NCBI GenBank assembly: GCA_009193035.1
Contig: SWDT01000017.1
Location: 434,001 to 498,000 of the forward strand
Direction of reading: 5' to 3'
Origin: Halicephalobus mephisto
Taxonomy: Eukaryota; Nematoda; Chromadorea; Rhabditida; Panagrolaimidae
DNA length: 64,000 nt
The translations under genes were made by a program, and so were the position numbers. Under the pieces are notes generated by a model. The model was given only the letters and a program-made list of their open reading frames with translations, had not been told where the DNA came from and did no database searches. This document shows positions 24,201 to 34,435 of this stretch, one piece after another (position 1 is the first letter of the stretch; each line of letters starts with the position of its first letter).

Positions 24201-24409
24201 TTTTTTTAAATTTTTGTAAAATAAATTTTTATTAATTTTTTTGGAATTTTCGAAAACTTACGTTTCGAACTTAATCCTTTTTTTGCATTTCCTTCTTCTG
24301 CTCCGGATGGATGAATAAGACAACCCATAATCAATAATACTGTAACCCAGTAAAATAAAAATCTCTTATTGTAGGTAATCCATATAGGACCAGGCACATC
24401 CCAATGCAT
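18259..24409 (-). CDS. Cys-loop (pentameric) ligand-gated anion channel subunit with N-terminal EGF-like domain
   Basis: Subunit of a GABA/glycine-type anion channel of the nematode LGC class, about 571 residues. Exons 24409-24262, 23204-22732, 22153-22022, 21192-20998, 20364-20164, 20039-19842, 19061-18751 and 18316-18259; summed length is a multiple of three. Exon 1 is a signal or signal-anchor ([17 protein letters not shown]). Exon 2 begins with a six-Cys EGF-like module ([25 protein letters not shown]), then the ligand-binding domain ([26 protein letters not shown]). The Cys loop is [15 protein letters not shown], with 13 residues between cysteines. M1-M2 contains [18 protein letters not shown], the PAR motif typical of anion selectivity. 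M3 follows [10 protein letters not shown] long M3-M4 loop carries a proline-rich part, and M4 is [14 protein letters not shown]. The EGF-like module is the unusual part. The ligand cannot be deduced. Confidence 0.88.
18368..18700. mobile_element. Long inverted repeat (foldback/MITE-like) in the last channel intron
   Basis: Arms of about 130 bp face each other: left contains AAATTATATATAACATGTTT and AGTGACTTCTGAAGCGAAAT, right contains the reverse complements (AAACATGTTATATATAATTT and ATTTCGCTTCAGAAGTCACT). The centre around 18530 is unpaired. No coding capacity is seen. Confidence 0.8.
19114..19459. mobile_element. Two head-to-tail MITE copies with pogo/Tigger-like termini
   Basis: Two adjacent 172-bp copies (19114-19285 and 19288-19459), separated and flanked by TA. 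Each starts CAGTGAAAC(C/A)TCG and ends in the inverse (TATCGAGGTTTCACTG). Internal sequence (GGGACGGCAGAAATGTTGTT, GGGGTCGGAACCGAGTTGTC) is nearly the same in both copies. CAGTGNAACCTCGATAT termini with TA duplication are typical of pogo/Tigger-class non-autonomous elements. The dimer lies in the channel intron between exons 6 and 7. Confidence 0.85.
22200..22610. repeat. Degenerate tandem repeat, unit about 80-100 bp
   Basis: Copies of TAGGATTCTGAAGCTTTCTA with GAATCATCTTTAAGCTAATA and CTAAAATCTCTATTAACCTA in the channel intron between exons 2 and 3. Related TTCTAGAA-type degenerate repeats also fill the introns at 23330-24120. Confidence 0.65.
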
Positions 24410-26647
24410 CAAGTTCCGAGGATTCTGGAGGCTGCTGACTACGCCTGACGTATCTGAATCTCTCGAATCTTGTAAGTAGTAAAAAATGGAGAAAAATAAA
24501 TCATCCGGCTCGATAGTTGGTAAAACTACGGTATTTGTGAAAATCTAAAAATTGTAAATTTTATATATTAATAAAAAATTAGAAATTAATATCGTTGCGA
24601 AATCATCCCGACATGAATTTTAGGAGATTTTAGAATTCTGGAATTCAGATGGATTGGAAAATTTTCAATGAATTCTGGAAGATTATAAAAAATTAGGATT
24701 TTAGGTTTTTAAAAACAAAAATTTTTATAAAATTGTCTCGACACGAATTTTCAGAATTAGAAATTTAATATTTTTATTTTAGAAGTTTTCTGGATTCTAG
24801 AAATTTTCAGAAGTTTCTATAAGATTATGAAAAGTTTTAAAAACAAAAATTTACGCGAAATTAGAAATTTAATATTTTGATTTTATAAATTTCTTCAAAA
24901 TTTTCTGATTCTAGAAAATTCTACATAATTTTATTTTTACAAATATAAAAAAATTTCCACGAAATTATCTCGACACGAATTTCCGAAATTAGAAAATTAA
25001 TACTTTGATTTTATAAATTTCTAATAAATTTTTAAAATTTCCAGAATTTCTTATAATTCTAAAAAATTCTACATAATTTTATTTTTATAAATATAAAAAA
25101 ATTTACACGAAATTGTCTCGACACGAATTTTCGAAATTAGAAATTGAATATTTTGATTTTATAAATTTCTAAAAATTTGATGAAATTCTAGTGCAAAAAA
25201 TAAAGATAATGCACAAAAATGAGAACCAGAGATTTAAGCTTAGATAGTCGACGTAAAATAGCCGGGGGTCGTTTACTCAGGCGTTGATGAAAAGTTGCGG
25301 ATCTAAATAAAAAATGTAATTGCAATTTTGTGAGAAATGAGAAAAAATGTTGAAAAATAATGATTTCAAAAAAGACAAATTTTTAAACAAAAATCAAATT
25401 TTTTAAAGATGATTGAAAATTTTAAAATATATTTAAAAATTTCGACATTAAAAAATTTAATAATTTTATAAATTTTTTAATCAAAAATATTTCCACAAAA
25501 TTTTCAAAATTCTCGACACGAATTTAGAACTTTCCAGTTAGGACCAAAAAAATTAGTATTTATATTTTTCTATAAAATTCTACAAATATCTAATAACTTT
25601 TAATAAATTTAGAAATTATACAAAATATTTTGATTTTATTTTTAGAAAATTTAATAATTTTAATTTTTTTTTAAATATTTTTTATTGTTAAAATTTAATA
25701 ATTTTAATTTTTAAAAAAATATTTTTTATTTTTAAAATTTAATAATTTTAATTTTTAAAAAAATATTTTAATTTTTATCAAAAAAATATTTTTTAATTGT
25801 AACAAAATATTTTTTATTTTTATTTTTAAAATTTAACAATTTTATTTTTTTTAATATTCTATATTTTTATTAAGAGAATTATGATTTTATTTAAAAATAC
25901 TTAAAAAAAGTTTACCGAAAATGAGTGACTTTACTTGTTTTACTTAAAATTAGTAATTACCTTCTTCAAATACTACATTTGAGTCTTATATATTTTTTTA
26001 AAGTTGGCAACTCTGGATAATCGATTGGGTCCATCACTCATCACCGGGCTTCCAGAGTCACCGCACAACCAAAACATAAGGACGAAGAAAAGTGTTGCTT
26101 TTTAAAGACTTGATGACGGATAATTAATCATCCAAAAGTGTCGGCACGAGCGATCGAGTTGGACAAAAGAAAAACGAACAAAGCTAGTCACTCATTTCCC
26201 GAGGGCAAGTGGTCGTGTTTGTCAAAGTTCAGCAGCTGACGGCTTAGCTTTTTTAATCCACGGCAATTGTCGTTTCTGGACAAATTGTTTAGTTTACTGT
26301 CAAGGGGTGTTTTTTGGTACAATAAACCTATAACAAACGTTTTTAGATTGATCCATATATGAAAATCGTCATTAAAACAGAAACTAGATGGAAATTGTGC
26401 TTCTCAATATGTAAATTTGCTTCAACCCGTCGTCGTAGATGTTATTGCAGATACATCCAGCACAGCACTTGTCAACAACGCCCCGATGATCTGTCCCTGA
26501 CAAGTTTCCCTCCGAAAATGAGGTCGTTCTGGAATGTTACGGATTATTATTACTGTTATGGTCTTCAAGAGTATGTGGAAATAGAGAGGAATAAAAGATA
26601 ATCGTTCCTTATTAAAACAGGAATATCTTACATATCAAGCACCTCAA
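24410..26647. other. AT-rich region upstream of the channel gene
   Basis: From 24600 to 25550 the motif CTCGACACGAATTT recurs within AT-rich filler; 25550-25900 is nearly pure A/T. A GC-richer patch at about 25235-25305 starts after an AG on the minus strand and could be a 5' untranslated exon of the channel gene. A patch at 26030-26300, also GC-richer, has no convincing frame and may be promoter. Confidence 0.4.
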
Positions 26648-26990
26648 CACAAGTTCTCTGGAATCACGTCTAACTGAATACAATCACTACGTAAGAGTCC
26701 CTGATCATAGTTTTCACATTGTTTGATTCTAACTGAGTGCTCTCGATGGCAAGATTGCAATCCAACAAAAGATTGATCTTAACTAAGTGTAATCAACATA
26801 CTAATGCCCTTTTAACTAAAAATAAACATGACTCAAACACGTTAATTACACTCAGTTAAAATCAATCTTTTGTTGGAATGCAATCCTGTCATCGATAGCA
26901 CTCAGTTAGAATCAAACAATGTGAAAACTATGATCAGGGACTCTTACGTAGTGATTGTATTCAGTTAGACATGATTCCAGAGAACCTGTG
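26648..26990. mobile_element. Long near-perfect inverted repeat, arms about 150 bp
   Basis: Left arm (from CACAAGTTCTCTGGAATCAC, through CTAACTGAATACAATCACTA and CATTGTTTGATTCTAACTGA) is mirrored on the right by the reverse complement (TAGTGATTGTATTCAGTTAG ... GATTCCAGAGAACCTGTG) with only scattered mismatches and a spacer of about 40 bp. A transcript would fold into one long hairpin. No frame is seen inside. Confidence 0.88.
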
Positions 26991-27859
26991 GATGATTAAA
27001 TAATACTCCGACATTATAGTCTCGTGCAAACGATATTCGTTTCAGAACTAAGTTTGCAAAGAAGATAAATACCTTCAGATTTCAAGAATTACATATTTAG
27101 AAAGTCATTGACAACTGCAGTATGAAAATAATTGGGAGTTTACAGTAATAGTTTGGACTAGATTCTTGTTCCCGATATGGTGTGGTTTTTTAAAAAATGA
27201 CAGGGGCATTACTCACCTTGGCAGTTTTCTAAAAACAGGAATATTATATTTAATAAAGAAAATGAACTCTCGTCATGAAAATACTTGACAATTCTGACGA
27301 ATTCGTTCATCCTCAAGTGACAATGTTTGATAATTATAACGTATCTGTTCATTTTCAAGCGAAAACGGAAATTCATATTAAAATCAAGCTTAAAAGTAAA
27401 TTCTTGCTTTGAAAGTACTTAATAATCATCGTGAATTCGCTTACTTTCGAGCACAAGTAGAAATTTGCGTTAAAAGTAATTTAAAAAGTAAACTCCAACG
27501 CTAGGAAATCAGGATCAAGATTATTTTTTATTACAATTAGAAAAGTTGATTATGAGATAAATTTGTTATGGAAGAATGATCTGATGATGGAATTTTAGAG
27601 GAAATTACAGCTTTTATCAGTTTATGGAAAATTAAGAGTCATTTCATGTAATTTTGTACTTTTTTAGTACAAGGAAAATGATTACTCTCTGATTTCAAGA
27701 AAACATACAATTGGAAATAGGAAGTGTAGATTCTGAATCTTACATCAGAATTAAGTACGAGTGTTCAGAATCCAGGATTCTTGAATTTACGGATTTTGAA
27801 GAATAATACTTAATTCTAACTTCAGATTTAGAATCTACGGATTCGATTATCTCATACAT

Positions 27860-28142
27860 GAAAAAGAGTACGTTAAAACGGCTTCAATGTATCAGATACA
27901 TCATATTCAACATATTGATATATTGATGCATTATATTCAATTCACTGATATCAACTTAATATATCAGTACATTGAATACAATATATCCGATACATCAAAG
28001 TTGTTTTAACGCATCGGATATATTATATTCAATTCACTGATATCAACTTAATGCATCAATACATTGAATATGAAGTGTCTGACACATCAGAGCCGTTTTA
28101 ATGTATCCATACATTATGTACCATGTGCCCATTTTCGTGTGC
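27860..28142. repeat. Dispersed TACATTGAATAC-type element, copy 2
   Basis: Begins CATGAAAAAGAGTACGTTAA and ends ACCATGTGCCCATTTTCGTG, roughly inverted. The interior has AACGGCTTCAATGTATCAGA and TTCACTGATATCAACTTAAT units, as in copies 1 and 3. Confidence 0.65.
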
Positions 28143-28175
28143 ATTCTAAATACTTTTAAAAAATCTGCTTTCTAC

Positions 28176-28632
28176 TTTATCAAAGTTCACAATCAGAGTT
28201 CGATATCAAAATTTCGACTTTTTGTGTTGAGACAACATTGACGGGTTTTTTCTACTTCAAAAAGCTATCATACCTGCATTAATAGTTAGAACGTGACATT
28301 TGTTCCGCGTTTTGTCAAAGGTCAAGGTTCAATGTCAAAATTTAGACTTTTTTGTTATAACACGATTTAAGAATCATGTTTGATTTGGGAAATTCAGATA
28401 TCAAGTTCTATCAATGCAAGTATGATTACTTTTTGAAACAGAAAAATCTGTCAATGTTGTTCTAGCATGAAAAGTCTAAATTTTGACGTTGAACCTTGAC
28501 CTTTGACAAAACGTAGATCACATGTCACGTTCTAACTATCAATGCAGGTATGATAGCTTTTTGAAATAGAAAAAACCCGTCAATGTTGTCCTAACACAAA
28601 AAGTTTAAATTTTGATCTTGAACTTTGATAAA
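28176..28632. mobile_element. Complex inverted repeat with internally repeated unit
   Basis: Left half (TTTATCAAAGTTCACAATCA, CAACATTGACGGGTTTTTTC, AAAGCTATCATACCTGCATT, TTTTGTCAAAGGTCAAGGTT) is mirrored by the right half (AACCTTGACCTTTGACAAAA, AATGCAGGTATGATAGCTTT, GAAAAAACCCGTCAATGTTG, TTGAACTTTGATAAAA). A third partial copy of the ACATTGAC...CATACTTGCATTGATAG unit lies at the centre. Confidence 0.8.
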
Positions 28633-28876
28633 AATGAATATTAAAAATAATTTTTTTCTGTATCAAAAAAGTGCAAAATTACCTAGAGTGGATTTTCAAT
28701 AAAGTCAAACCTTGTAGAGATCGATGACAACTCCAACACAATATTCTTCATTTGTTCCGGTCCTATACCACTTTTCTGTTTTTTCCTTTAGCTGTGAAAG
28801 TGGTGAATTTCCTTTCCGGATTCAGCATTTCTTTTTGCTGAAGCAGATTGAGGCCATTTCTTTGGATTGACAACAC

Positions 28877-30294
28877 CTAGTGGCTTCTGGTTTTCGAGAA
28901 AATTCGACGTAGTTTATTTTTCGAAACATTGCGTTCAACAGTATCTAAAATATAATTTTCATCATTCTCCAGATAAGCCTAAATTAGAACAGTACTGTAG
29001 TATCAGCGCATCTAAGAAATATCGAAAATAGTTAAAGTTGAATATTATTAAATACGGATTCCAAGTTTCAGAATCCATGTCCGCTTCTGATTTTTTGGAG
29101 AAATTATGTTTTTTATTACCTTGGAAAAAATCACTCGTGCAAAAAACGACTGTTACAGCAGTAATATCGTTGAAAATCATCAGCATTGACAAGAAATTTA
29201 AAATTATAGTTCTTCTGATGATTGTTCTCCATCTAGAAATGACAGAAAATGAATGAATCTACATTAATTTATAAAAAAGATCAACATTAAAATCAAAGTT
29301 AAATTTTTATATAAAATTTAGGTAACTTAATTTTGCAAGCACATTGCGGATTTTAAAATCTTCAGGAACAGAATTATAAATATGTCAATTGGTATGTTCA
29401 AGTGTTGCAGACTGCAGATTTGATTTCGACTTTTTGTGTTGAAGTTTATAAAAAAAATCAACATTAAAATCAAAATTAAATTTTTATATAAAATTCAGAT
29501 AACCTAATGTTGCAAGCACATTGCAAATTTGATTTCGACTTTTTGTGTTGAAGTTTATAAAAAACATCAACATTAAAATCAAAGTTAAATTTTTATATAA
29601 AATTTAGGTAACTTAATTTTGCAAGCACATTGCGGATTTTAAAATTTTCAAGAATAGAATTATAAATATGCCAATTGGTATGTTCAAATGTTGCAGACTG
29701 CAGATTTGATTTCGACTTTGATGTCGACCCCGGCATTGTTCCGTGAAATTAACGAATGCAAATTTATATTTAAAATTTATCCGTAATTAGATCATTGTAA
29801 AAATTATAGCTTTACAAAATTGTTTCAAAATGGATTTCCAACATTTTTAGACTAATTTTTACAAAAATCCGAAAATTTTTGAAAAATTTGTTTGTGAAAT
29901 AAATTTTTTTATATGAATCTCTAGAATCTTCAGGATATTTATTTGCAGGTATTGGTTTCTAAAATAATTAACAAAAATTTCAGGAATTTCGACAAATTTT
30001 ACTTTCATAAATATGAATCCACATTTCTGCGAAATTTTCTCGACGAGAATTCCCAGAACTTCCTAGAAACCTTCAAAACTGTTAATTTTATATGTTAGTT
30101 TTTGAAATTTCTAAAAAAATTCGAAAAATTTCGGGAATTTTAACGGAATTTTGGAGTTGAATTACCTAAAAACTGAAAACGAAAAAGCGGACTTGTCTTG
30201 CTAAAACGGGTCTCGACACGAAAACTCACTCTTCGTTGCCCTTCTTTCGCAATTGTTTCTTAGCTCCTTTGAATCCGCCGCCGAATCGATACAT
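28877..30294 (-). CDS. Small single-pass membrane protein, unknown
   Basis: An 81-residue protein assembled from three exons: 30294-30230, 29232-29120 and 28944-28877, with GTGAGT and GGTAAT donors, TTCTAG and TTTTAG acceptors and consistent phase. It starts MYRFGGGFKGAKKQLRKKG, a basic amphipathic segment, then WRTIIRRTIILNFLSMLMIF and NDITAVTVVFCTSDFF form one hydrophobic segment, followed by a basic tail (NKLRRIFSKTRSH). The layout suggests a tail- or signal-anchored small membrane protein with basic flanks. It is divergent from the proline-rich gene, with 109 bp between start codons, implying a shared promoter. No family is recognised. The consistency of three short exons is the main evidence. 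Confidence 0.6.
29270..29715. repeat. Direct repeats in intron 1 or 2 of the small membrane-protein gene
   Basis: The block ATCAACATTAAAATCAAAGT, TTTTTATATAAAATTTAGGT, TTGCAAGCACATTGC and TTGATTTCGACTTTTTGTGT occurs three times at about 130-180 bp spacing, the first and third copies being almost identical. Confidence 0.75.
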
Positions 30295-30403
30295 TTGAGC
30301 CGTTTTCTATCGATCCATCAATTGATTTTTTGCTTTACCACATTCTATTTGAACAACAAGAAGCGGTTACCCGAAACGTTGTCCATTACCTCCGTTGCCA
30401 ACC

Positions 30404-31778
30404 ATGTCCGCGAAAAAGGTATTTGGTTTTGATTTATTTCCATCAAAGGTTTGAATCTGAATATTATATCGATCATCTTGTTGGAATTTGGGTTGTTAAT
30501 GATTTTTGCTGTTTCCATTTTAAATACAATTATCACTATGGGAGTATTTGGCGTATAGCCGCGCATTCGATCGATTTTTTTATTTTTAAAAATTAAATTA
30601 ATTTTTTAGTTGACGACGGATGAGGAGATTGAAAGGCAGTATCGGGAGTACAAGGAGCAATTTGACCTCTGGAAGGAAACTAACAAGTATGTTTTACTTT
30701 TTACTTTCAAATTTTATATGGAATTTAATTTTCCAGACATGCCGAAGGAACAGAAGCTTATAACAACTACGTCCGACAATTTGAGGCTTGGGAGCAAGAA
30801 GTGCAAAAACGCAGGGCCTCCATGAGGAGACCGGCCGAGCACGAGAGGTCCAATGAGCAGAACGATGGTTTGTTACTATTTTGCAAATTTTTCATATATG
30901 AATTCCCAATGTAGATGCAGCAGCTAGAGCTTATGCCGCTCAACAGGAACAATATCTCAAAATGCACCAGAAAGGAATGCAAGAAGACGCAGCTCTAAGG
31001 AATAGACTGGTGCCGAAGAGAACACCGGGAATGCATGGATCACCCCACACCCCTTCCAATCGGGATGTCCAATCTGCGTTGAATTCACTGACAAGTGCTA
31101 TAAGTAACGCGATCAAGTCCTCAGGAAGCCGATCTCCAGCTGATGCTTTGAAATCAGGAATTCAACAATCTCAAAGTGCAACGATCTCTGCTCCACCATT
31201 GATGGCAAGTCAAGCTCCTGTTAATGCCATCCAACCATGTCCAGAAGCTATGAAATATCCTCAACTGTGGTGGAACGCAAAACCAGCATATGGACCACAT
31301 GTAGGTCATTGACGGCAATGGCTATTAATGATCGGGGTTTTAGGATCGGATGTTCCGACTATTTGGACCATTGGCAGCTCCGACAACGACAAAAGGACCA
31401 TGTGGATCAGATTTCTATTCTCCAGGGTGGTTGGTTCAACGAGAAATGGCGAAAGAAAAATTAAGGTTCTTTGACTCATCAATGGTCGTCAAACTCGCCC
31501 CTCATCCATCGTTGACAGATCCCCCACCAGCTCCTCCACCGAGGTTTATGAACGTTCAAGACGTTCCCAAGAACTTCAATATACCCCCACCTTTCATCCA
31601 AAATCCTCCCGTTCAGATGAATCCTCCTGTCTCTGCTAATCCTACCCCAATATCAGTCCCCGGCTTTAATCCTCGAGTGCCTCCTCCACCTTTGCCGATG
31701 GCGATTCCTCAACTAGCTCAAGGTGGAATGAAACGAAATCACTCTTTTCCGGGAGAGCCAATGCAAATCCACGGCTGA
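30404..31778 (+). CDS. Proline-rich, probably nuclear protein with paired YxxQFxxW helices
   Basis: Five exons (30404-30418, 30610-30686, 30737-30867, 30915-31300 and 31344-31778) give 347 residues. The N-terminal part has two similar helical segments, YREYKEQFDLWKE and YNNYVRQFEAWEQE, each with a Tyr-x3-Gln-Phe-x2-Trp pattern, followed by a basic stretch (QKRRASMRRPAE). The middle part is Ser/Ala/Gln-rich. The C-terminal half starts DRMFRLFGPLAAP and is Pro-rich (DPPPAPPPRF, PPPLPMAIP). Composition suggests an RNA-processing or scaffold protein; the paired motif faintly recalls YLPM1-type proteins, which is inference. It lies 238 bp upstream of MGME1 on the same strand, so the two could be an operon. 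Confidence 0.75.
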
Positions 31779-32016
31779 AATTGAACGTCCTAAAGATGAT
31801 GAGTGCTAGTCCGGCAGATGTCGGAATATACTGGGTTTGTTTTCGTAAGAAATGATCTCTTGATTATTTTACATTTGTCACTTTATAAAATTGTTACATA
31901 ATTATTTCGAGATTTTTTTGTTTTATTCAATTATACTTTTTGTGTTTTTTAGAAGATTTTTTAAGAGTGTTTTTTGTACTTTTAGAAGTGGGTTCTGGGT
32001 GTTTTTAAAATTAGCG

Positions 32017-33672
32017 ATGATGAACCGGTCGTTTCGATATGGAACTTCACTTCAACCTACGACGGTGAAAGGGGTTATAGGGAATCTTCCATCGTATTTG
32101 AATCCTATTAATCCACGGATTTTTGAAGAAAAAAAACAAATTTTTTGTGGAAATTTTGGAAATGAAACAAGAATAATGCCAGAGGCAAATTTGACAGGTA
32201 GATATCCGTCTGTTTCGGCAATCATTGGAGCGACGGATAATTTGGATAAACTTTTTAAATGGCAAATGAGGATGATTAATCAGATGGGATTTGCGAAATT
32301 TAAAGAACATTCGATCGAAAGAATGAAATCTGGAACTGAATTTCATTCGAAAATTCATCAATTATTGAAAATTTTGAAAAATAAAGGAGAATTGAAAGAC
32401 GCAGAATGTAGAAGAATCATATGTAATGACACTAAGTATCCGCAGAATATTGAGTACTGTAAAGGAATATTGCCGTTTTTGCAGAAATTAAAGAAAACTG
32501 AATGGATGATGATGGAGAAGTCGACGAAGAATCATTATTACTGTTATCAAGGAAGATTTGACGCTGTTATTGAACTTGAGTAAGTAGTAATTGTGACTTT
32601 TAGAAATTTTAAATTTTAAAATCTTGCAAAAAGTAATTTTTTAAAAATTGAACAAATTGTTGGATTTACTTTTTTTACTACTTTTCTAAGTCCTCTCTTT
32701 GCGCGGGAAATTCAAAAAATTATAAAAAATCATTACCTTTTTTAAATTCAAAAAATTATACATTACTTTTTTAAAAAACATTTTTTTTTCTAAATTAAAA
32801 AAAAACTACATATTGCTTTTTTTAATTCAGGAAATTATATTTTTTTAAATAATAAAAAAATTACTTCTTTTTTAATTTAAAAATTATATATTTTGTAATA
32901 TGGTAAAAATATTAATTGCGCTTTCAGCGGGGAACCGACGTTGGTTGATTGGAAAACTGTAAGTGCGGGTTCGATCAAGAGCGCAGGAGATAACACATTG
33001 GATAGTCTCTACGGTAATCCCCTTCAGATAGTGGCATATATCAACGCAGTGAACTCTGATCCAGATTTTGCAAATTGTCCTAAGGTTAATTTTAGAAACT
33101 TTATTTTTAATAATATCATATTTCAGATAAAACGAGGAGCGGTTGTTTTGGCGTTTGAGGACGGCCGTTCTGCCGAAGTCGTGACCTTAGGGGAAGACAA
33201 CATAAAAGTAAATTTTTATTTTTTAAAATTACTACTATAGCATTAGGCAGGACATTGGGGAAGTTAATTTATTAAAGTTTTATACTCAAAATGATATATA
33301 AAAAGTTGAAGAAAATGCCGCAAAAAAATTAAAAACAACACGCGCACTCCTACCGTACCTTTCAGGGACTGTCGTGGCGGGACCCAATTCGCGTCATTAA
33401 CAGTTGTTTTTTTTCGAGAATAATAGATTTGCTCTGGCTTTGATAACAAATTATTTTTTTTTCTAGAAACAATTAACTCATGTTTATTTATTTTTTAGGA
33501 ATACACAGATCAACTGGGCGAAAGAATCAACAAGTTTTGGTGGATGATGCAACAGAAGGATTTTGTGGATTTTGCTTATAACCCTGTCATGGAAGGAGTG
33601 AAGGAAGAATCGATCAAAGAAGACCCAGAAATAGAAATTATCGGAGAAGTAATCATATCTGAAAGAATTTAA
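32017..33672 (+). CDS. MGME1: MGME1-type mitochondrial genome maintenance exonuclease (RecB family)
   Basis: Single-strand-specific nuclease of the PD-(D/E)xK superfamily that processes mtDNA ends and 5' flaps. Exons 32017-32579, 32928-33084, 33127-33207 and 33499-33672, giving about 324 residues. Key features: YPSVSAIIGATDNLDKLFKW near the N-terminus, the catalytic core YQGRFDAVIELDGEPTLVDW followed by KT (Asp and D-x-K motif), then NTLDSLYGNPLQIVAYINAV, which matches the family's LDSLYDxPLQxAAYxxA block. ATG 32017 and ATG 32020 are adjacent, preceded by TTAGCG, a plausible trans-splice acceptor. Intron 3 holds a Caenorhabditis-like repeat (GTCGTGGCGGGACCCAA). The stop lies 84 bp from the convergent heat-shock gene. 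Confidence 0.88.
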
Positions 33673-33756
33673 ATTTTTTGTATCTTGTTTTATTACCGAT
33701 TTCGACACGAGTATTACTGTCAGAAAAATAACATTTACATATCATTTTCGTAATTT

Positions 33757-34417
33757 CTACTGGATGTATTTGATGTTGGAATTGTGATTTGTGACATCAA
33801 CGATGGCGTAGCTGACGGGTTTACCGTAACCATGCATCTTCTCAGCTTCGACACTAACTTGATGTGTTTGTCTGTTTTTTCTGAGTTTTACAGTTTCTAA
33901 ATCGACATCATCAGGAAGACGGTATTGTCTGTTGACTTCACTTAGAGCAAGATTTGGATTAGCTGGACTGTCTTTTCTGGCATGGATCAGGATATCGTAA
34001 TCGTAAACATCGACCTATTTAAATTAATTTTTATTTTGAAATTTAAATTAAAAAACTTACATCAATTTCATCAATACTGAATCCAGGAAAACATCCTAGA
34101 TCAATTTTAGCTTCAAAACGATCATTGTCGTCAGAAATTTGGACAAATTTGCGATTGCTGTTGAATGGATTTTCCCATTCAGTGGAACTCATCCTTCGAA
34201 TAACTCTGGACTTGTTTCCGAATTTGTTCCTATTTCTATCGACATCGGTAGTTTCCTGGATTTGGAAGTACTTTTGAGTCGGACTCACGGGAGGTGACGT
34301 TTCATTGTGGATGACGGGCAGCTGGGGGGCTGTAACTCCGACAGGGGACCCTGGGGGGAACTTTACTGAAGAACGTCTCATTGGATGACTTGAAGGGTGT
34401 TCGATAGCGGCGGCCAT
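33757..34417 (-). CDS. Small heat-shock protein (HSP20/alpha-crystallin domain)
   Basis: ATP-independent chaperone expected to form oligomers. Exons 34417-34061 and 34014-33757, about 204 residues. The first 75 residues are a Pro/Ser/Thr-rich, probably disordered arm (SPPVSPTQKYFQIQ). The alpha-crystallin domain runs from FVQISDDNDRFEAKIDLG through FSIDEIDVDVYDYDILIHAR to QYRLPDDVDLETVK and HQVSVEAEK. The usual C-terminal IxI anchor is not obvious; the end is NVTNHNSN-like (VDVTNHNSNIKYIQ). The ATG at 34417 is the first in frame after a stop-free TTG stretch. It resembles divergent nematode HSP20 members rather than the HSP-16 group. Confidence 0.83.
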
Positions 34418-34435
34418 TATTCTGGTTGACACCAA

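Noticed and set aside
26359..26601. 80-codon plus frame with CRYIQHSTCQQRPDDLS
   Set aside because: No acceptor, donor or conserved motif; sits in the presumed upstream region of the channel gene.
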